From positions 114,122 through 178,121 of the forward strand of contig NZ_JAAOIY010000007.1 in assembly GCF_013184495.1 (NCBI RefSeq): a stretch of 64,000 nucleotides of DNA. Direction: 5' to 3'. The stretch comes from Sporosarcina jiandibaonis. GTDB taxonomy: Bacteria > Bacillota > Bacilli > Bacillales_A > Planococcaceae. The position numbers and the translations under genes are program-made. Below are positions 48,799 through 58,257 of the stretch, one piece after another; the first letter of the stretch is position 1; each line of letters begins with the position of its first letter. The notes beneath the pieces are model-generated. The model was not told the DNA's origin, made no database searches, and saw only the letters and a list, made by a program, of their open reading frames with translations.

Positions 48799-49296
48799 AT
48801 GTCGCGGAAAAAAAGAGGAAACGTTTGGCTGGGTGCTGCAGGTTTAGTCAGGCATAGTAATGGAAATTGGCTTGTTGTAAAGAAAAAATACAGTGCTTTA
48901 ATGGGGAAATGGTCTTTTCCGGCTGGTTTTGTCGATGTTGGAGAAACAGCGGACATTGCAGCAGTTCGCGAAGTGAAAGAAGAGACGGGAATTGACTGCA
49001 AAGTCGTGGCCATGATCGGGTTTCGAACAGGCGTGTTGCAAGATGAAATAAGCGATAATTTAGCAATTTTTCTCCTGAAGCCTATCGATGAAAATCAACC
49101 CATCATACCTCAAGAGGAAGAAATTTCTGAAGTTGCTTGGAAAAGTCCAGCAGAATTGAAAGCGGATAAAAATGTGTCCGTTATGATTCATGAAATTGCG
49201 GAACATGTATTGGAATCAGGCTTTGATGAAATATTAAATGTAAATCCGGGAGATGGATTCGGGTATACGTCTTACAAATTATATTTCAATAAGTAA
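48799..49296 (+). CDS. Nudix hydrolase
   Basis: A 165-residue Nudix-fold pyrophosphatase. The full Nudix box Gx5Ex7REUxEExGU spans residues 43-65 ([20 protein letters not shown] then TGI). It hydrolyses a nucleoside diphosphate linked to another group; substrate unknown. The start follows ttggaggt. It sits between respiratory and pepA-region genes. Confidence 0.9.
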   Translation: MSRKKRGNVWLGAAGLVRHSNGNWLVVKKKYSALMGKWSFPAGFVDVGETADIAAVREVKEETGIDCKVVAMIGFRTGVLQDEISDNLAIFLLKPIDENQPIIPQEEEISEVAWKSPAELKADKNVSVMIHEIAEHVLESGFDEILNVNPGDGFGYTSYKLYFNK

Positions 49297-49350
49297 TGGT
49301 CAAGACATTGCATCTTAAATCTGACAAATTATCGAACTAGTGATGTTCTG

Positions 49351-49379
49351 TTGAATGCTTCCGACAATTCATGTAAAAT
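49351..49379 (+). promoter_or_regulatory. Probable promoter of yuiB
   Basis: TTGAAT (49351-49356), a 17-bp spacer and TAAAAT (49374-49379). Confidence 0.5.
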
Positions 49380-49406
49380 TATGAATGGAAAATGGAGGTT
49401 ACCCTA

Positions 49407-49775
49407 ATGACTTTTATGAATGCTTTAGCGATTGCAGCAGCCTCGCCACAAGGATCGATTTCACTTGTTCATGTCGTGTTATCCGTACTTATATTTATCG
49501 TGATCTTTTTCGGTATCGGATTTTTATTGAATATGTTACTTCGAATGACCTGGCTAATGGCGATTATTTATCCGATTATCGTTATTCTAATCATTGATGA
49601 AGTGAAAATATACGAATATATAACGAAACCAGCATATGCGTTTAAACTTTTGGGCGTGAAATTCATGGCGCTTCAAACAGCAGACATTATCATACTAACA
49701 AGCGGTCTTGTCGGCGCAATTATTTCTGGATTTGTCATGAAATTACTCCGCAAGCAAGGATATCAAATGTTCTAA
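49407..49775 (+). CDS. yuiB: YuiB family membrane protein
   Basis: A 122-residue protein with about three membrane helices and the conserved blocks FFGIGFLLNMLLRMTWLMAI and SGLVGAIISGFVMKLLRKQ at the C-terminus. Function unknown. The start at 49407 lies 7 nt after ggaggt; an in-frame ATG at 49392 overlaps that site. Confidence 0.82.
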   Translation: MTFMNALAIAAASPQGSISLVHVVLSVLIFIVIFFGIGFLLNMLLRMTWLMAIIYPIIVILIIDEVKIYEYITKPAYAFKLLGVKFMALQTADIIILTSGLVGAIISGFVMKLLRKQGYQMF

Positions 49776-49785
49776 TTCAATATTA

Positions 49786-49826
49786 AAAAGAGAGGTTAGC
49801 AAATTATTGCTGAACCTCTCTTTTCC
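49786..49826. terminator. Bidirectional terminator between yuiB and yuiD
   Basis: A 16-bp stem with one bulged base (49786-49801 with 49808-49824), flanked by A and T runs. Confidence 0.8.
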
Positions 49827-49831
49827 ATTTC

Positions 49832-50308
49832 TTAAACAAAATAAGTATAAATAATAATCGAAATTATAACACCGGTGACGGCACCAGCGAATACCTCACT
49901 CGGCTTATGTCCCAGCAAAGTTTTTAATTCTTTGATTTTCTGTTCTTCGTCTTTTTTCTGCCAGCCCTTCGCTTCTTGTACAAAAGTTTGAAAGTCGACC
50001 CGCATTTGGTTAATGATGATTGCTTGTTGACCTGCCTGGAAACGAATTCCAGTTGCATCAAACATCACGATGACCGCAAAAATCGCCGAGACTGCAAAAA
50101 GTGGCGAATCGATTCCCGTTTCGTAAGCAATTGCAGTTGTGAGAGATGTGACTGCAGCTGAATGGGAGCTTGGCATCCCGCCGGTAGAAGTCATGAGCTT
50201 CCAGTCAAGTTTTCGAGTGATTAGAAATTTAATCGGGATTTTAATGAACTGCGCAAAAATAATACCGAATAATGCCGCAAGAAGCGGGATATTTTGAAAA
50301 ATAGCCAT
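49832..50308 (-). CDS. yuiD: YuiD, divergent PAP2-family membrane protein (DUF212)
   Basis: A 158-residue protein with four or five helices. STGGMPSSHSAAVTSLTT is the divergent PAP2 motif, with GHKPSEVFAGAVTG near the end. Phosphatase activity on lipid phosphates is possible but not shown. Its length equals Bacillus YuiD. Convergent to yuiB. Confidence 0.85.
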   Translation of the reverse strand: MAIFQNIPLLAALFGIIFAQFIKIPIKFLITRKLDWKLMTSTGGMPSSHSAAVTSLTTAIAYETGIDSPLFAVSAIFAVIVMFDATGIRFQAGQQAIIINQMRVDFQTFVQEAKGWQKKDEEQKIKELKTLLGHKPSEVFAGAVTGVIISIIIYTYFV

Positions 50309-50461
50309 TTAAATTTACAACTCTTTTCTACGAAAAATATTATCGATAGTATACCATATAAAACCAATAGAAGAACAGAAATCATAAAAATGAGAAAGGT
50401 CATTTCTAACAAATGAAATTATAGTCTATAATTAAAGATGTACTTAAAAAGGGGGATTCTA

Positions 50462-51973
50462 ATGAAAATTAATATGGTCGAACAAAATTTTAACAAGGTT
50501 GAAACTGAAGTCCTTATCATTGGTGTACCCGAACATCCGGAAAATACTCAAGGGTGGGAAGACTTCGTTGCATCCTATAGCAACAGTTTTCCTGAGTGGG
50601 TAAGATCGGGTCAGATAAAAACTGATTATAAACAAGTTGTTAAAATGCCGGCTTTTAATGAGAACGGATTCGAACGAATTTTGTTTATAGGGCTTGGAGC
50701 GAAAAGAAAATTAAGTGAAGATCGGCTGCGTGCAGTATTTGCAACCGTCGGGAAAGAACTTTCAGACATGAAAGCTTCCTCAGTTGCCATTTGGCCGACT
50801 CCATTTACAAATGAAAAAATAACGGATGAGGATGTAGCCTTTATTGCGGCCGAAGGAATTGGACTTGGCATGTATAAGTTTGCAGGCTATAAAACTGATT
50901 CCAATGAACGCGACGTTTCACTTGAAGAAGTGTCATTTTTATCAGATACAAATCAAGATGAGTTTAAGGCAGCTTTTGAAGTAGGAAGCATAAATGCCCA
51001 GGCAGTAAATGAGGCGCGAAACCTTGTGAATATGCCGCCAAATATGTTAACTGCGACTGAAATGGCAAACTATGCCCGTCAACTTGCGGAAAAATATGAT
51101 TTTGAAATCGAAGTTCTCGGAAGAAAAGAAATGGAAGAGCAGGGAATGGGCGCGATCCTAGCGGTCAATAAAGGATCCGTTGAAGAACCGCAACTCATTG
51201 TTTTAAAATATACTGCAACCGATACATGGGAAGACGTTGTCGGGCTCGTCGGAAAAGGGATTACATACGACACAGGAGGTTATTCACTAAAACCGCGTGA
51301 CGGTATGGTTGGCATGAAAGGCGATATGGGTGGAGCGGCTGCTGTCCTTGGCGCCATGCAAATCATTGGGGAAACACGTCCCGCGAAAAACGTCATAGCC
51401 GTCATTGCTTCAACTGATAATATGGTATCTGGCGATGCCTTTAAACCGGATGATGTCATCACGTCGTTAAGCGGTAAAACAATTGAAGTGTTAAATACGG
51501 ATGCAGAAGGTCGTCTCGTTCTTGCAGATGCGGTTACATTTGCCAAGCAAGCCGGTGCAGACTATTTAATCGACGTAGCGACGCTCACAGGAGGCGTTAT
51601 CGTTGCATTAGGCAAAGACAAGACGGGAGCACTTACAAACGATGAGGCGTTCTTTGAAGAGTTTATGCATGCAGCAACCGAAACGGGAGAATTTGTTTGG
51701 AGACTTCCATTAACTGAAAGCGATAAGAAACGTCTTCGCAAAAGTGAAGTAGCTGATTTAAATAACTCCCCAGGTCGCGATGGTCATGCGATATTCGGCG
51801 GGGGATTCATCGGAGAATTTGTCGGTGATACGCCTTGGATTCATTTGGATATTGCAGGTACTTCAGACGCGAGTTCTGCCCATGATCTCGGTCCAAAAGG
51901 AGCAACTGGCGTTATGGTCCGCACGCTTGCGACAGTTGTCGAACGCATGGCAAATACCGATATAAACAACTAA
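50462..51973 (+). CDS. pepA: Leucyl aminopeptidase (M17 family)
   Basis: Removes N-terminal residues from peptides in the cytosol. The 503-residue protein has the metal Lys/Asp motif VGKGITYDTGGYSLKP, MKGDMGGAAAV and the M17 signature NTDAEGRLVLADAV. The start at 50462 follows aaaaaggggga; an in-frame start at 50438 is not supported. It could process peptides brought in by the opp system. Confidence 0.95.
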   Translation: MKINMVEQNFNKVETEVLIIGVPEHPENTQGWEDFVASYSNSFPEWVRSGQIKTDYKQVVKMPAFNENGFERILFIGLGAKRKLSEDRLRAVFATVGKELSDMKASSVAIWPTPFTNEKITDEDVAFIAAEGIGLGMYKFAGYKTDSNERDVSLEEVSFLSDTNQDEFKAAFEVGSINAQAVNEARNLVNMPPNMLTATEMANYARQLAEKYDFEIEVLGRKEMEEQGMGAILAVNKGSVEEPQLIVLKYTATDTWEDVVGLVGKGITYDTGGYSLKPRDGMVGMKGDMGGAAAVLGAMQIIGETRPAKNVIAVIASTDNMVSGDAFKPDDVITSLSGKTIEVLNTDAEGRLVLADAVTFAKQAGADYLIDVATLTGGVIVALGKDKTGALTNDEAFFEEFMHAATETGEFVWRLPLTESDKKRLRKSEVADLNNSPGRDGHAIFGGGFIGEFVGDTPWIHLDIAGTSDASSAHDLGPKGATGVMVRTLATVVERMANTDINN

Positions 51974-52015
51974 TAGGCTGCTGTCCTCTTTCTCATGTTC
52001 TTGTTTGAATAGGAT

Positions 52016-52050
52016 AAGTGAGAAGTGAGAAGTGAGAAGTGAGAAGTGAG
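52016..52050 (+). repeat. Five perfect 7-bp tandem repeats (AAGTGAG)
   Basis: Units start at 52016, 52023, 52030, 52037 and 52044. The next seven bases, AAGGGGG, look like a sixth degenerate unit and form the ribosome binding site of the following gene. Confidence 0.95.
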
Positions 52051-52065
52051 AAGGGGGAAGGTAAA

Positions 52066-52299
52066 TTGCCTAGAGGATTTCACGGCCATCACGGCCATCA
52101 CAGCCATCGCGGACATAGACACGGCGGCTTTGGTTTTGGAGGATTTGGAGGACCATTTATTGGAGGATTAGCAGGCGGTCTCTTAGGAAGCGTATTGTTT
52201 GATGGATTCGACGGAGGCTACCCACCGTACTACGGTTACCCATATGCCCCGTATCCGTACTACGGCTATCCGCCATATGGATATTATCGACCGTTTTAA
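52066..52299 (+). CDS. Small His/Gly/Tyr-rich protein
   Basis: A 77-residue low-complexity protein. It has a His-rich head (GFHGHHGHHSHRGHRHGGF), a Gly-rich hydrophobic middle (GGLAGGLLGSVLF) and a Tyr/Pro-rich tail of the PYYGYPYAPYP kind. Similar short proteins occur in spore formers and may be coat or surface proteins, or bind metal; this is inference. The TTG at 52066 follows aagggggaagg; a GTG at 52039 lies inside the 7-bp repeats. Confidence 0.6.
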   Translation: MPRGFHGHHGHHSHRGHRHGGFGFGGFGGPFIGGLAGGLLGSVLFDGFDGGYPPYYGYPYAPYPYYGYPPYGYYRPF

Positions 52300-52311
52300 T
52301 AATTTGAAGAA

Positions 52312-52354
52312 AAAAGCATGGAAACCGATATAACCGGTCTCCATGCTTTTATTA
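52312..52354. terminator. Bidirectional terminator before the mrp operon end
   Basis: A 16-bp stem with one mismatch (52312-52327 with 52335-52350), with A and T runs on either side. Confidence 0.8.
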
Positions 52355-52714
52355 TAATTTTTCTTTTTTCGCTTGTTCAACAACTTCTGCTAAATCATCG
52401 CCCACAGTATGTTTAGTCGGTTTTACACCTGACATATATGCGGCTCTACTCATCAAATGGCCGCCAATGGGGGCAGTAATGAATAAGAAAAGAATGCCGA
52501 GAAGGATTTTTATACTAAAATGTCCTTCGTTTAGCCAAAAGTGAAAGAACACTCCGACCAAGATGCTGAGCACGCCTAGCGTAGCGCTTTTAGAAGCTGC
52601 ATGTGCACGTGTGTAAACATCAGGTAGACGTATGACGCCGATAACTGTAACGACCGTGAAAATGAGTCCTATACCGATTGTAGCAACGATTAGTGTATTA
52701 GTAATTACGGTCAC
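52352..52714 (-). CDS. mrpG: Mrp antiporter subunit G
   Basis: A 120-residue, three-helix subunit of the seven-part Mrp complex, which exports Na+ (or K+) in exchange for H+. [20 protein letters not shown] is the MnhG/PhaG signature. The GTG start overlaps mrpF by 17 nt. Last gene of the operon. Confidence 0.93.
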   Translation of the reverse strand: MTVITNTLIVATIGIGLIFTVVTVIGVIRLPDVYTRAHAASKSATLGVLSILVGVFFHFWLNEGHFSIKILLGILFLFITAPIGGHLMSRAAYMSGVKPTKHTVGDDLAEVVEQAKKEKL

Positions 52715-52979
52715 GCTCGATTATCTTTCCTTTCTCTATAAAATTGGAGAAGCTAACTGTCCCAATAAACGATAAAACTGCAAGTAGTAAAATCACTTCT
52801 AAGAAAAATCCAGTTTCAAATAAAATAGAAAGTAGCGCTGTTGCTGAAATAAACATAACGCCAATAGCATCAAGGGCGACAAGTCGATCCGGAATCGAAG
52901 GTCCGCGGAAAATTCGATACAACATACCTACCATTGATAAAATGACAACAATTAGAGAAATCCAAATGAATGTCATCAT
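52698..52979 (-). CDS. mrpF: Mrp antiporter subunit F
   Basis: A 93-residue, three-helix subunit. [20 protein letters not shown] is the MnhF motif. Two Met codons start it (52979 or 52976) after ggaggtga, overlapping the mrpE stop. Confidence 0.93.
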   Translation of the reverse strand: MMTFIWISLIVVILSMVGMLYRIFRGPSIPDRLVALDAIGVMFISATALLSILFETGFFLEVILLLAVLSFIGTVSFSNFIEKGKIIERDRNY

Positions 52980-53461
52980 GGACGACTCACCTCCTTGATT
53001 GCTTTTTCAAACGTGTTTTTAATTGAATCGATTGCATCATCGACATCATCTGCGTCTATCGCATGAACGTATAAAATGTTTTGATCATCAGAAACATGAA
53101 CGACAATCGTTCCCGGCGTTAACGTAATAAGGCTAGAAAGCAATGTAATTTCCCAATCTTGTTCAAGGTCAGTCGGCAGCGCAAAGATTCTAGGTTGGAT
53201 ATCCAGTTTCGGACGAAGCACCAAGCGCAACACTGAAATATTGGACATTATTAATTCCCGGATGAAAAGGAACGTTAACTTAATCGCAGCCCAAAGTCGT
53301 TCAATATAAAGTCTCTCATGAAAAAATCGTCTCATCATTAGAAGGAGAATGAACCCGATTAAATAACCGATGACGAATGTCGTAACCGTCATCGATGAGC
53401 TCAAGAACATCCAGACGAGCGCGATGAAAAAGTTTAACAGTATTTGGAAAGCCATCGTCAT
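52976..53461 (-). CDS. mrpE: Mrp antiporter subunit E
   Basis: A 161-residue subunit with two N-terminal helices and a cytoplasmic tail. The blocks LSSLITLTPGTIVVHVSDD and YVHAIDADD are typical of MnhE. It starts directly after the mrpD stop. Confidence 0.93.
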   Translation of the reverse strand: MTMAFQILLNFFIALVWMFLSSSMTVTTFVIGYLIGFILLLMMRRFFHERLYIERLWAAIKLTFLFIRELIMSNISVLRLVLRPKLDIQPRIFALPTDLEQDWEITLLSSLITLTPGTIVVHVSDDQNILYVHAIDADDVDDAIDSIKNTFEKAIKEVSRP

Positions 53462-54952
53462 CTACTCCTTTAGAACCGCATCAATATAAATAGACGGTTT
53501 TAATAATACATCCGAAGCGTCCGTCATATACGGAACAATCCATTCTGTTCCAACTCCATACGCAATCGAAATCACGACAAGCAGGGCAGCGGGAACAATC
53601 ATAATTCGGTAAGAACGGCGCTTTGTAGTTGGTAATTCGACAGGCTCTCCCCAAAATGCATAGATGAAAATTCGAATAACGGATAATAGAACAATTAAAC
53701 TAGAGGCGAGAATAAAAACACTCCCCCAAACATTACCCGCTTCAAATGCGCCTTTCACAATAAGAAGCTTACCCGTAAATCCGCTGAGCGGGGGAATTCC
53801 CGCAAGGCCAAACGCCGCAATTAAATACATCCAACCAAGAGGGGCATTGGTCTTCATTAGTCCGCCCATCTTACGTAAATTTGAAGTACCCGTAATTGCG
53901 ATGATGATACCAATAAGGAGGAATAACGCTCCTTTAATAATCATGTCATGAATTAAATAAAACATCGCGCCAGTCATGCCGGCATCATTCATTTGCGCAA
54001 CACCAAATAAAATGACGCCGACTGCAATAATGATGTTGTAAATCATAATGTGTTTCAAATCAAAATAAGCAAGAGCACCGATACACCCCGCAACAATTGT
54101 CAGGATGGATAACACTAACAGTAACTCATGTGTCACCGGCATATTATGAATGAAAAACAATGTGTAGGTCCGAGTAATTGCGTAGACGCCAATTTTCGTT
54201 AACAAGGCACCGAACAATGCAAGCACTGGGATAGGCGGTGCAGAGTATGAGCCAGGTAACCAAAAGTAAAGCGGGAAAATCGCGCCTTTTATTCCGAAAA
54301 CGAGAAGGAATAGAATCGCAATTACTGTGATAATACCCGGTTGCCCGACTTCTGCAATTTTCACCGAAATATCTGCCATGTTTAACGTACCAATGACGGA
54401 ATACAACAACGCAATTGCCACGACAAACAATGCGGAAGAGATCACATTAACAAGTATGTATTTAATGGATTCGCGTAATTGTTTTTTCTCGCCGCCAAGG
54501 ACGATGAGTACATAAGAAGCCATCAAAAATACCTCAAAGAATACAAACATGTTGAAAATATCACCTGTCGTAAACGCCCCATTCACACCTGTGAGCATAA
54601 AGAGTACCGCGGGATAATAATAGAACCGTTCTCTCTCTTTACCGATTGCTTCAAAACTGTACATCACAATGAAAAATGTAATGAGAATTGAAGTCGTTAC
54701 GAGTAAAACGGATACCATATCAGAAACCATCGTAATTCCGAAAGGTGCCGGCCAACTTCCAAGTGTTAATGTTTGTACGCCGTCAGCTTTCACTTTAGCC
54801 ATAAGAACTAGCGAGAAAGTGAAACTAATTGCTAAGCCGATGAGCGTCAAAGTCCTTTGGACACGGACATTCTCCTTAAAGAATAGAAGAATAATCGCGA
54901 AGAAAAACGGCAAAATGATCGGCAATAATAAAAGATTAATCATGTTCGTCAT
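53462..54952 (-). CDS. mrpD: Mrp antiporter subunit D
   Basis: A 496-residue, about 14-helix subunit homologous to the proton-pumping NuoM/NuoN subunits of complex I. FVFFEVFLMASYVLIVLGG contains the key membrane Glu. IFPLYFWLPGSYSAPPIPV is the antiporter-module motif. It overlaps mrpC by 17 nt. Confidence 0.95.
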   Translation of the reverse strand: MTNMINLLLLPIILPFFFAIILLFFKENVRVQRTLTLIGLAISFTFSLVLMAKVKADGVQTLTLGSWPAPFGITMVSDMVSVLLVTTSILITFFIVMYSFEAIGKERERFYYYPAVLFMLTGVNGAFTTGDIFNMFVFFEVFLMASYVLIVLGGEKKQLRESIKYILVNVISSALFVVAIALLYSVIGTLNMADISVKIAEVGQPGIITVIAILFLLVFGIKGAIFPLYFWLPGSYSAPPIPVLALFGALLTKIGVYAITRTYTLFFIHNMPVTHELLLVLSILTIVAGCIGALAYFDLKHIMIYNIIIAVGVILFGVAQMNDAGMTGAMFYLIHDMIIKGALFLLIGIIIAITGTSNLRKMGGLMKTNAPLGWMYLIAAFGLAGIPPLSGFTGKLLIVKGAFEAGNVWGSVFILASSLIVLLSVIRIFIYAFWGEPVELPTTKRRSYRIMIVPAALLVVISIAYGVGTEWIVPYMTDASDVLLKPSIYIDAVLKE

Positions 54953-55277
54953 TTCCCTTCATTAAATTCATATTATCGGTCTTGTGTTCAGCATACGTTC
55001 GGTAAAATAGAACAATAATGAATGCCGTTACACCGAAGCTAATGACGATCGCCGTTAAAATAAGCGCCTGCGGAAGGGGGTCTACATAATCTGTAACCCC
55101 TTCAGCGAGAACGGGCGGCGATGTACCCCCTAGTCCTCCCATCGTTAAGATAAGTAGATGGGCCCCATGACTGAGAAGACCCGTTCCGAGAATAATGCGG
55201 AGCAAGCTTTTAGATAAAATCAAGTACACAGCCGCCATGAATAAAATGCCGATAACAATCGCCATCACAAACTCCAT
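54936..55277 (-). CDS. mrpC: Mrp antiporter subunit C
   Basis: A 113-residue, three-helix homolog of NuoK. GLLSHGAHLLILTMGG and DPLPQALILTAIVISF are conserved. Its start overlaps the mrpB stop by one base. Confidence 0.94.
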   Translation of the reverse strand: MEFVMAIVIGILFMAAVYLILSKSLLRIILGTGLLSHGAHLLILTMGGLGGTSPPVLAEGVTDYVDPLPQALILTAIVISFGVTAFIIVLFYRTYAEHKTDNMNLMKGNDEHD

Positions 55278-55699
55278 TACGAATCCCCTCCAATCGTTTG
55301 GATCATCGTAATTGTTGAACCAACTACGACAAGATACACGCCCGCATCAAAAATCATTGCTGTATGCAGTGACGAAACCCCGAAGAGTGGTAAGTTAAAA
55401 TCATCATAAGCATGCGTGAAAAATGGTACATCGAATAAAATCGAACCCGCTGCTGTTCCGAGAGCTAGCAATAAACCGACGGCTACAACAATCATAAAGT
55501 TGAACGGCAATGCTTTTTGAACAGTTTTCAAGTCAAAAGCAAGCAGTAAAAGGACGATTGCTGCTGTTGTAAGAAGTCCGCCGACAAATCCGCCCCCGGG
55601 TGCAAAATGTCCGGCGAAAAATATATGAATTGAAAAGAGAAAGATGATGAAAAACACAACTTTCGTTCCGGTTTGTAAAATGACATCATTTGTTTTCAT
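55277..55699 (-). CDS. mrpB: Mrp antiporter subunit B
   Basis: A 140-residue, four-helix MnhB-domain protein with GHFAPGGGFVGGLLTTAAI. It overlaps the mrpA stop by 14 nt. Confidence 0.94.
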   Translation of the reverse strand: MKTNDVILQTGTKVVFFIIFLFSIHIFFAGHFAPGGGFVGGLLTTAAIVLLLLAFDLKTVQKALPFNFMIVVAVGLLLALGTAAGSILFDVPFFTHAYDDFNLPLFGVSSLHTAMIFDAGVYLVVVGSTITMIQTIGGDS

Positions 55700-58100
55700 C
55701 AGAATTCTCCTTTCTTGAAAGGCGTAATCGGATCATGCTATATACGCCGATGCCTGCAATCGCGAGGACGGCAATTTCGAACAAGGTATCAAATCCACGA
55801 TAATCCACGAGAATGACGTTTACTATATTTCCACCCGCTGCTTCTGTAAAGACCGTATCTTTATAGTATTGGGATATCGATGGAATGAGCTTTTGCGAAT
55901 GTGCGGATAAAGCAAGTAGTGTCATGGTAATACCAACTGCCGCAGCGATTATAAAATTGCCTAAACGAAACTTTGTACTTTCACCGTGCCTTTTGAGTGC
56001 TGGCAGGTGATGGAATGCTAACAAGAATAGCGCTACCGAAACTGTTTCAATTACCAGTTGTGTCAAAGCTAGATCTGGCGCTTTGTATATGACGAAGAAC
56101 AGGGCAACAGAGTAGCCAACGCCTCCTAGTGCGATAATCGCCGCTAATCTGGTTTTAGCAAATAATACCATTACTACAGCGAGCACGAGGATGACAGCTG
56201 TCATGATGCCGTAAGTATTCAGCGGAGAAAAGCTTTCCATATCAACTGCAAATGCGTCTTGTATGAAAAGAGCCGCAGTCGTAATCGCAGCGATGAATGC
56301 AAACATATAGACCAGGTATGTTCTGATTAATCCCGTCATATAGAAACGAGACAACCGGTTCATACCGCTTTCTCCGAAAACCATTAATGTGTCATACAAC
56401 GCATTCAAAGAGAAATACTGCGGTTGTATATCGTATAGTTTTTGCCATTTCGACATGGTTAAGAAAAGAAATGCGCCTAAAGCGATAATGCCTAACGTCA
56501 TCATAAGTTCAGGCGACCATCCATGCCAGGCAGAAACGTTTACAGTGACTTCATCGGGATGATTGTACAAACCGGATTGCATCGCAACAACAGCTGGCTT
56601 GACAAACATTTTTCCAATCAGATTCGGGATGAAGAAAATCACAACGACGATAGCTGCAAGAACGACTGGTGAAAGAAGCATTCCAAGTGAAGTTTCTTTT
56701 GGCTCTTTCGGAAGTGATTGCATTTTTCGTTTTCCGGCAAACGTTTTAAAGACAAAATAGAAACTATATACAAATGTAAAGACGCTTGCCACCCAAGCAA
56801 CAATCGGGAATATAATACCCCATGTGGCAAAGTTAAATAATTCGAAATCGCGAAGGGCCAGCATCGAAGTGAGGAAAAGTTCCTTACTTAAAAATCCGCC
56901 GAAAGGCGGCAATCCTGCCATGGACATAGAGCCGATAAACGCTACGGTGAAACTGACCGGCATAATGCTCATCAAGCCACCAAGTTTACGAATATCTCGG
57001 GTTCCCGTTTCATGATCAACAATCCCCGCCACCATGAATAAGCTTCCTTTAAACATCGCATGGTTAATTAAATGGAAAATCGCAGCAAATGCCGCAAATT
57101 TGAAAATCGCTGCATCAGCGCCGGTTACGTGGTACGCAACAGCACTAGCACCTAGTAAAGACATGATTAGTCCAAGTTGACTCACCGTAGAAAAAGCAAG
57201 AATGGCTTTCAAGTCTGTTTGTTTTACAGCAAAGAACGACCCCCAGAATAAGGTGAGGAGACCGATTCCTGTAACGAGCCAAATCCACACTTCTGAAGAC
57301 GCAAAGATGGGTGTGAAGCGGGCGACAAGATAAAGTCCAGCTTTGACCATCGTTGCTGAGTGGAGATAAGCACTTACTGGTGTAGGCGCTTCCATCGCAT
57401 CGGGCAACCAAATGTAAAATGGAAATTGTGCGGACTTCGTAAAGGCACCGAGTAAGACTAGGACAAGTGCCAGCGTGAAGTAATCATGTCCGATAAAGGA
57501 GGACGCATTTGCGATTAATTCGCGGATGGAATACGTATCTCCCATAATGGATAGAAGTACAAGTCCACCGAGCATCATCAGTCCGCCGAATACAGTTATC
57601 ATCATCGACTTGAGTGCGCCGAATCGCGAACGATCCCGGGTGTACCAGTAACCAATCAGTAAAAATGATGAAATGGATGTTAACTCCCAAAACAAATAGA
57701 GAGTAATCATGTGATCGGATTGTACAATTCCCAACATTGCAGTCATAAACATTAGTAAATACACGTAAAAGTTGTTCAATTTCTCACGTTTTTTGTCAAG
57801 ATAGAAAATAGAGTAAAGCACAACGAGTGCTCCGATTCCAGTGATGAGCAAAGAGAAAAGAAGACTTAGCCCATCGATATAGGCGATAAATGCAATATCG
57901 AGCGATGGAATCCATGATAGTGTTGATGTATCGACATTGCCGTTCAAAGTCTTTTCAATAAAACGTAAATAATAGATGAACAAAGCAGCCGATATGATAA
58001 ATACGAACCATCCTGTATGTATGTTTTTTACTGTCTTATATAGGAATGGAACGAAAAGTGCTGCCACTATCGGCAGAAAAATTAACAATACGAATTCCAA
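55686..58100 (-). CDS. mrpA: Mrp antiporter subunit A
   Basis: An 804-residue, about 20-helix NuoL-like subunit, first in the operon. LYLFWELTSISSFLLIGYW holds the essential Glu, and PFYIWLPDAMEAPTPVSAYL is the antiporter motif. The C-terminal 170 residues are the extra MbhE/DUF4040-type part found in MrpA. The complex maintains Na+ and pH balance. The TTG start at 58100 follows aaggagga. A long leader with a hairpin precedes it. Confidence 0.95.
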   Translation of the reverse strand: MEFVLLIFLPIVAALFVPFLYKTVKNIHTGWFVFIISAALFIYYLRFIEKTLNGNVDTSTLSWIPSLDIAFIAYIDGLSLLFSLLITGIGALVVLYSIFYLDKKREKLNNFYVYLLMFMTAMLGIVQSDHMITLYLFWELTSISSFLLIGYWYTRDRSRFGALKSMMITVFGGLMMLGGLVLLSIMGDTYSIRELIANASSFIGHDYFTLALVLVLLGAFTKSAQFPFYIWLPDAMEAPTPVSAYLHSATMVKAGLYLVARFTPIFASSEVWIWLVTGIGLLTLFWGSFFAVKQTDLKAILAFSTVSQLGLIMSLLGASAVAYHVTGADAAIFKFAAFAAIFHLINHAMFKGSLFMVAGIVDHETGTRDIRKLGGLMSIMPVSFTVAFIGSMSMAGLPPFGGFLSKELFLTSMLALRDFELFNFATWGIIFPIVAWVASVFTFVYSFYFVFKTFAGKRKMQSLPKEPKETSLGMLLSPVVLAAIVVVIFFIPNLIGKMFVKPAVVAMQSGLYNHPDEVTVNVSAWHGWSPELMMTLGIIALGAFLFLTMSKWQKLYDIQPQYFSLNALYDTLMVFGESGMNRLSRFYMTGLIRTYLVYMFAFIAAITTAALFIQDAFAVDMESFSPLNTYGIMTAVILVLAVVMVLFAKTRLAAIIALGGVGYSVALFFVIYKAPDLALTQLVIETVSVALFLLAFHHLPALKRHGESTKFRLGNFIIAAAVGITMTLLALSAHSQKLIPSISQYYKDTVFTEAAGGNIVNVILVDYRGFDTLFEIAVLAIAGIGVYSMIRLRLSRKENSDENK

Positions 58101-58141
58101 GAAAATCCTCCTTCCAAATCATTGTTTTCATCAAAAGACGC

Positions 58142-58188
58142 AAAAAAAGTCTACCACTAAAGGCATAGATACCCCTTGGTGACAGACT
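58142..58188 (-). terminator. Terminator-like hairpin in the mrp leader
   Basis: Read on the minus strand, agtctgtcaccaa (58188-58176) pairs with tttagtggtagact (58161-58148) using G-U pairs and one mismatch. An inner 2-bp clamp closes the loop, and T7 follows. It lies between the mrp promoter and mrpA, as an attenuator would. Confidence 0.6.
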
Positions 58189-58206
58189 CCTCCAAAACAC
58201 GTCCGT
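58182..58206 (-). promoter_or_regulatory. Possible antiterminator stem in the mrp leader
   Basis: On the minus strand ACGGAC (58206-58201) can pair with GTCTGT (58187-58182). The second arm is the same sequence used by the terminator's left arm, so the two folds are mutually exclusive. Confidence 0.4.
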
Positions 58207-58222
58207 TTATTTGATTGAGGTC

Positions 58223-58251
58223 AGTATAGCATGACCCGCGAATATTGTAAA
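58223..58251 (-). promoter_or_regulatory. Sigma-A promoter of the mrp operon
   Basis: On the minus strand TTTACA (58251-58246), a 17-bp spacer and TATACT (58228-58223). The RNA would start near 58216, giving a leader of about 115 nt. Confidence 0.7.
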
Positions 58252-58257
58252 ATAGTT

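Noticed and set aside
52066..52299. Bacteriocin-like or antimicrobial Gly/His peptide
   Set aside because: There is no leader peptide, modification enzyme or exporter nearby. The composition fits coat- or surface-type low-complexity proteins better.
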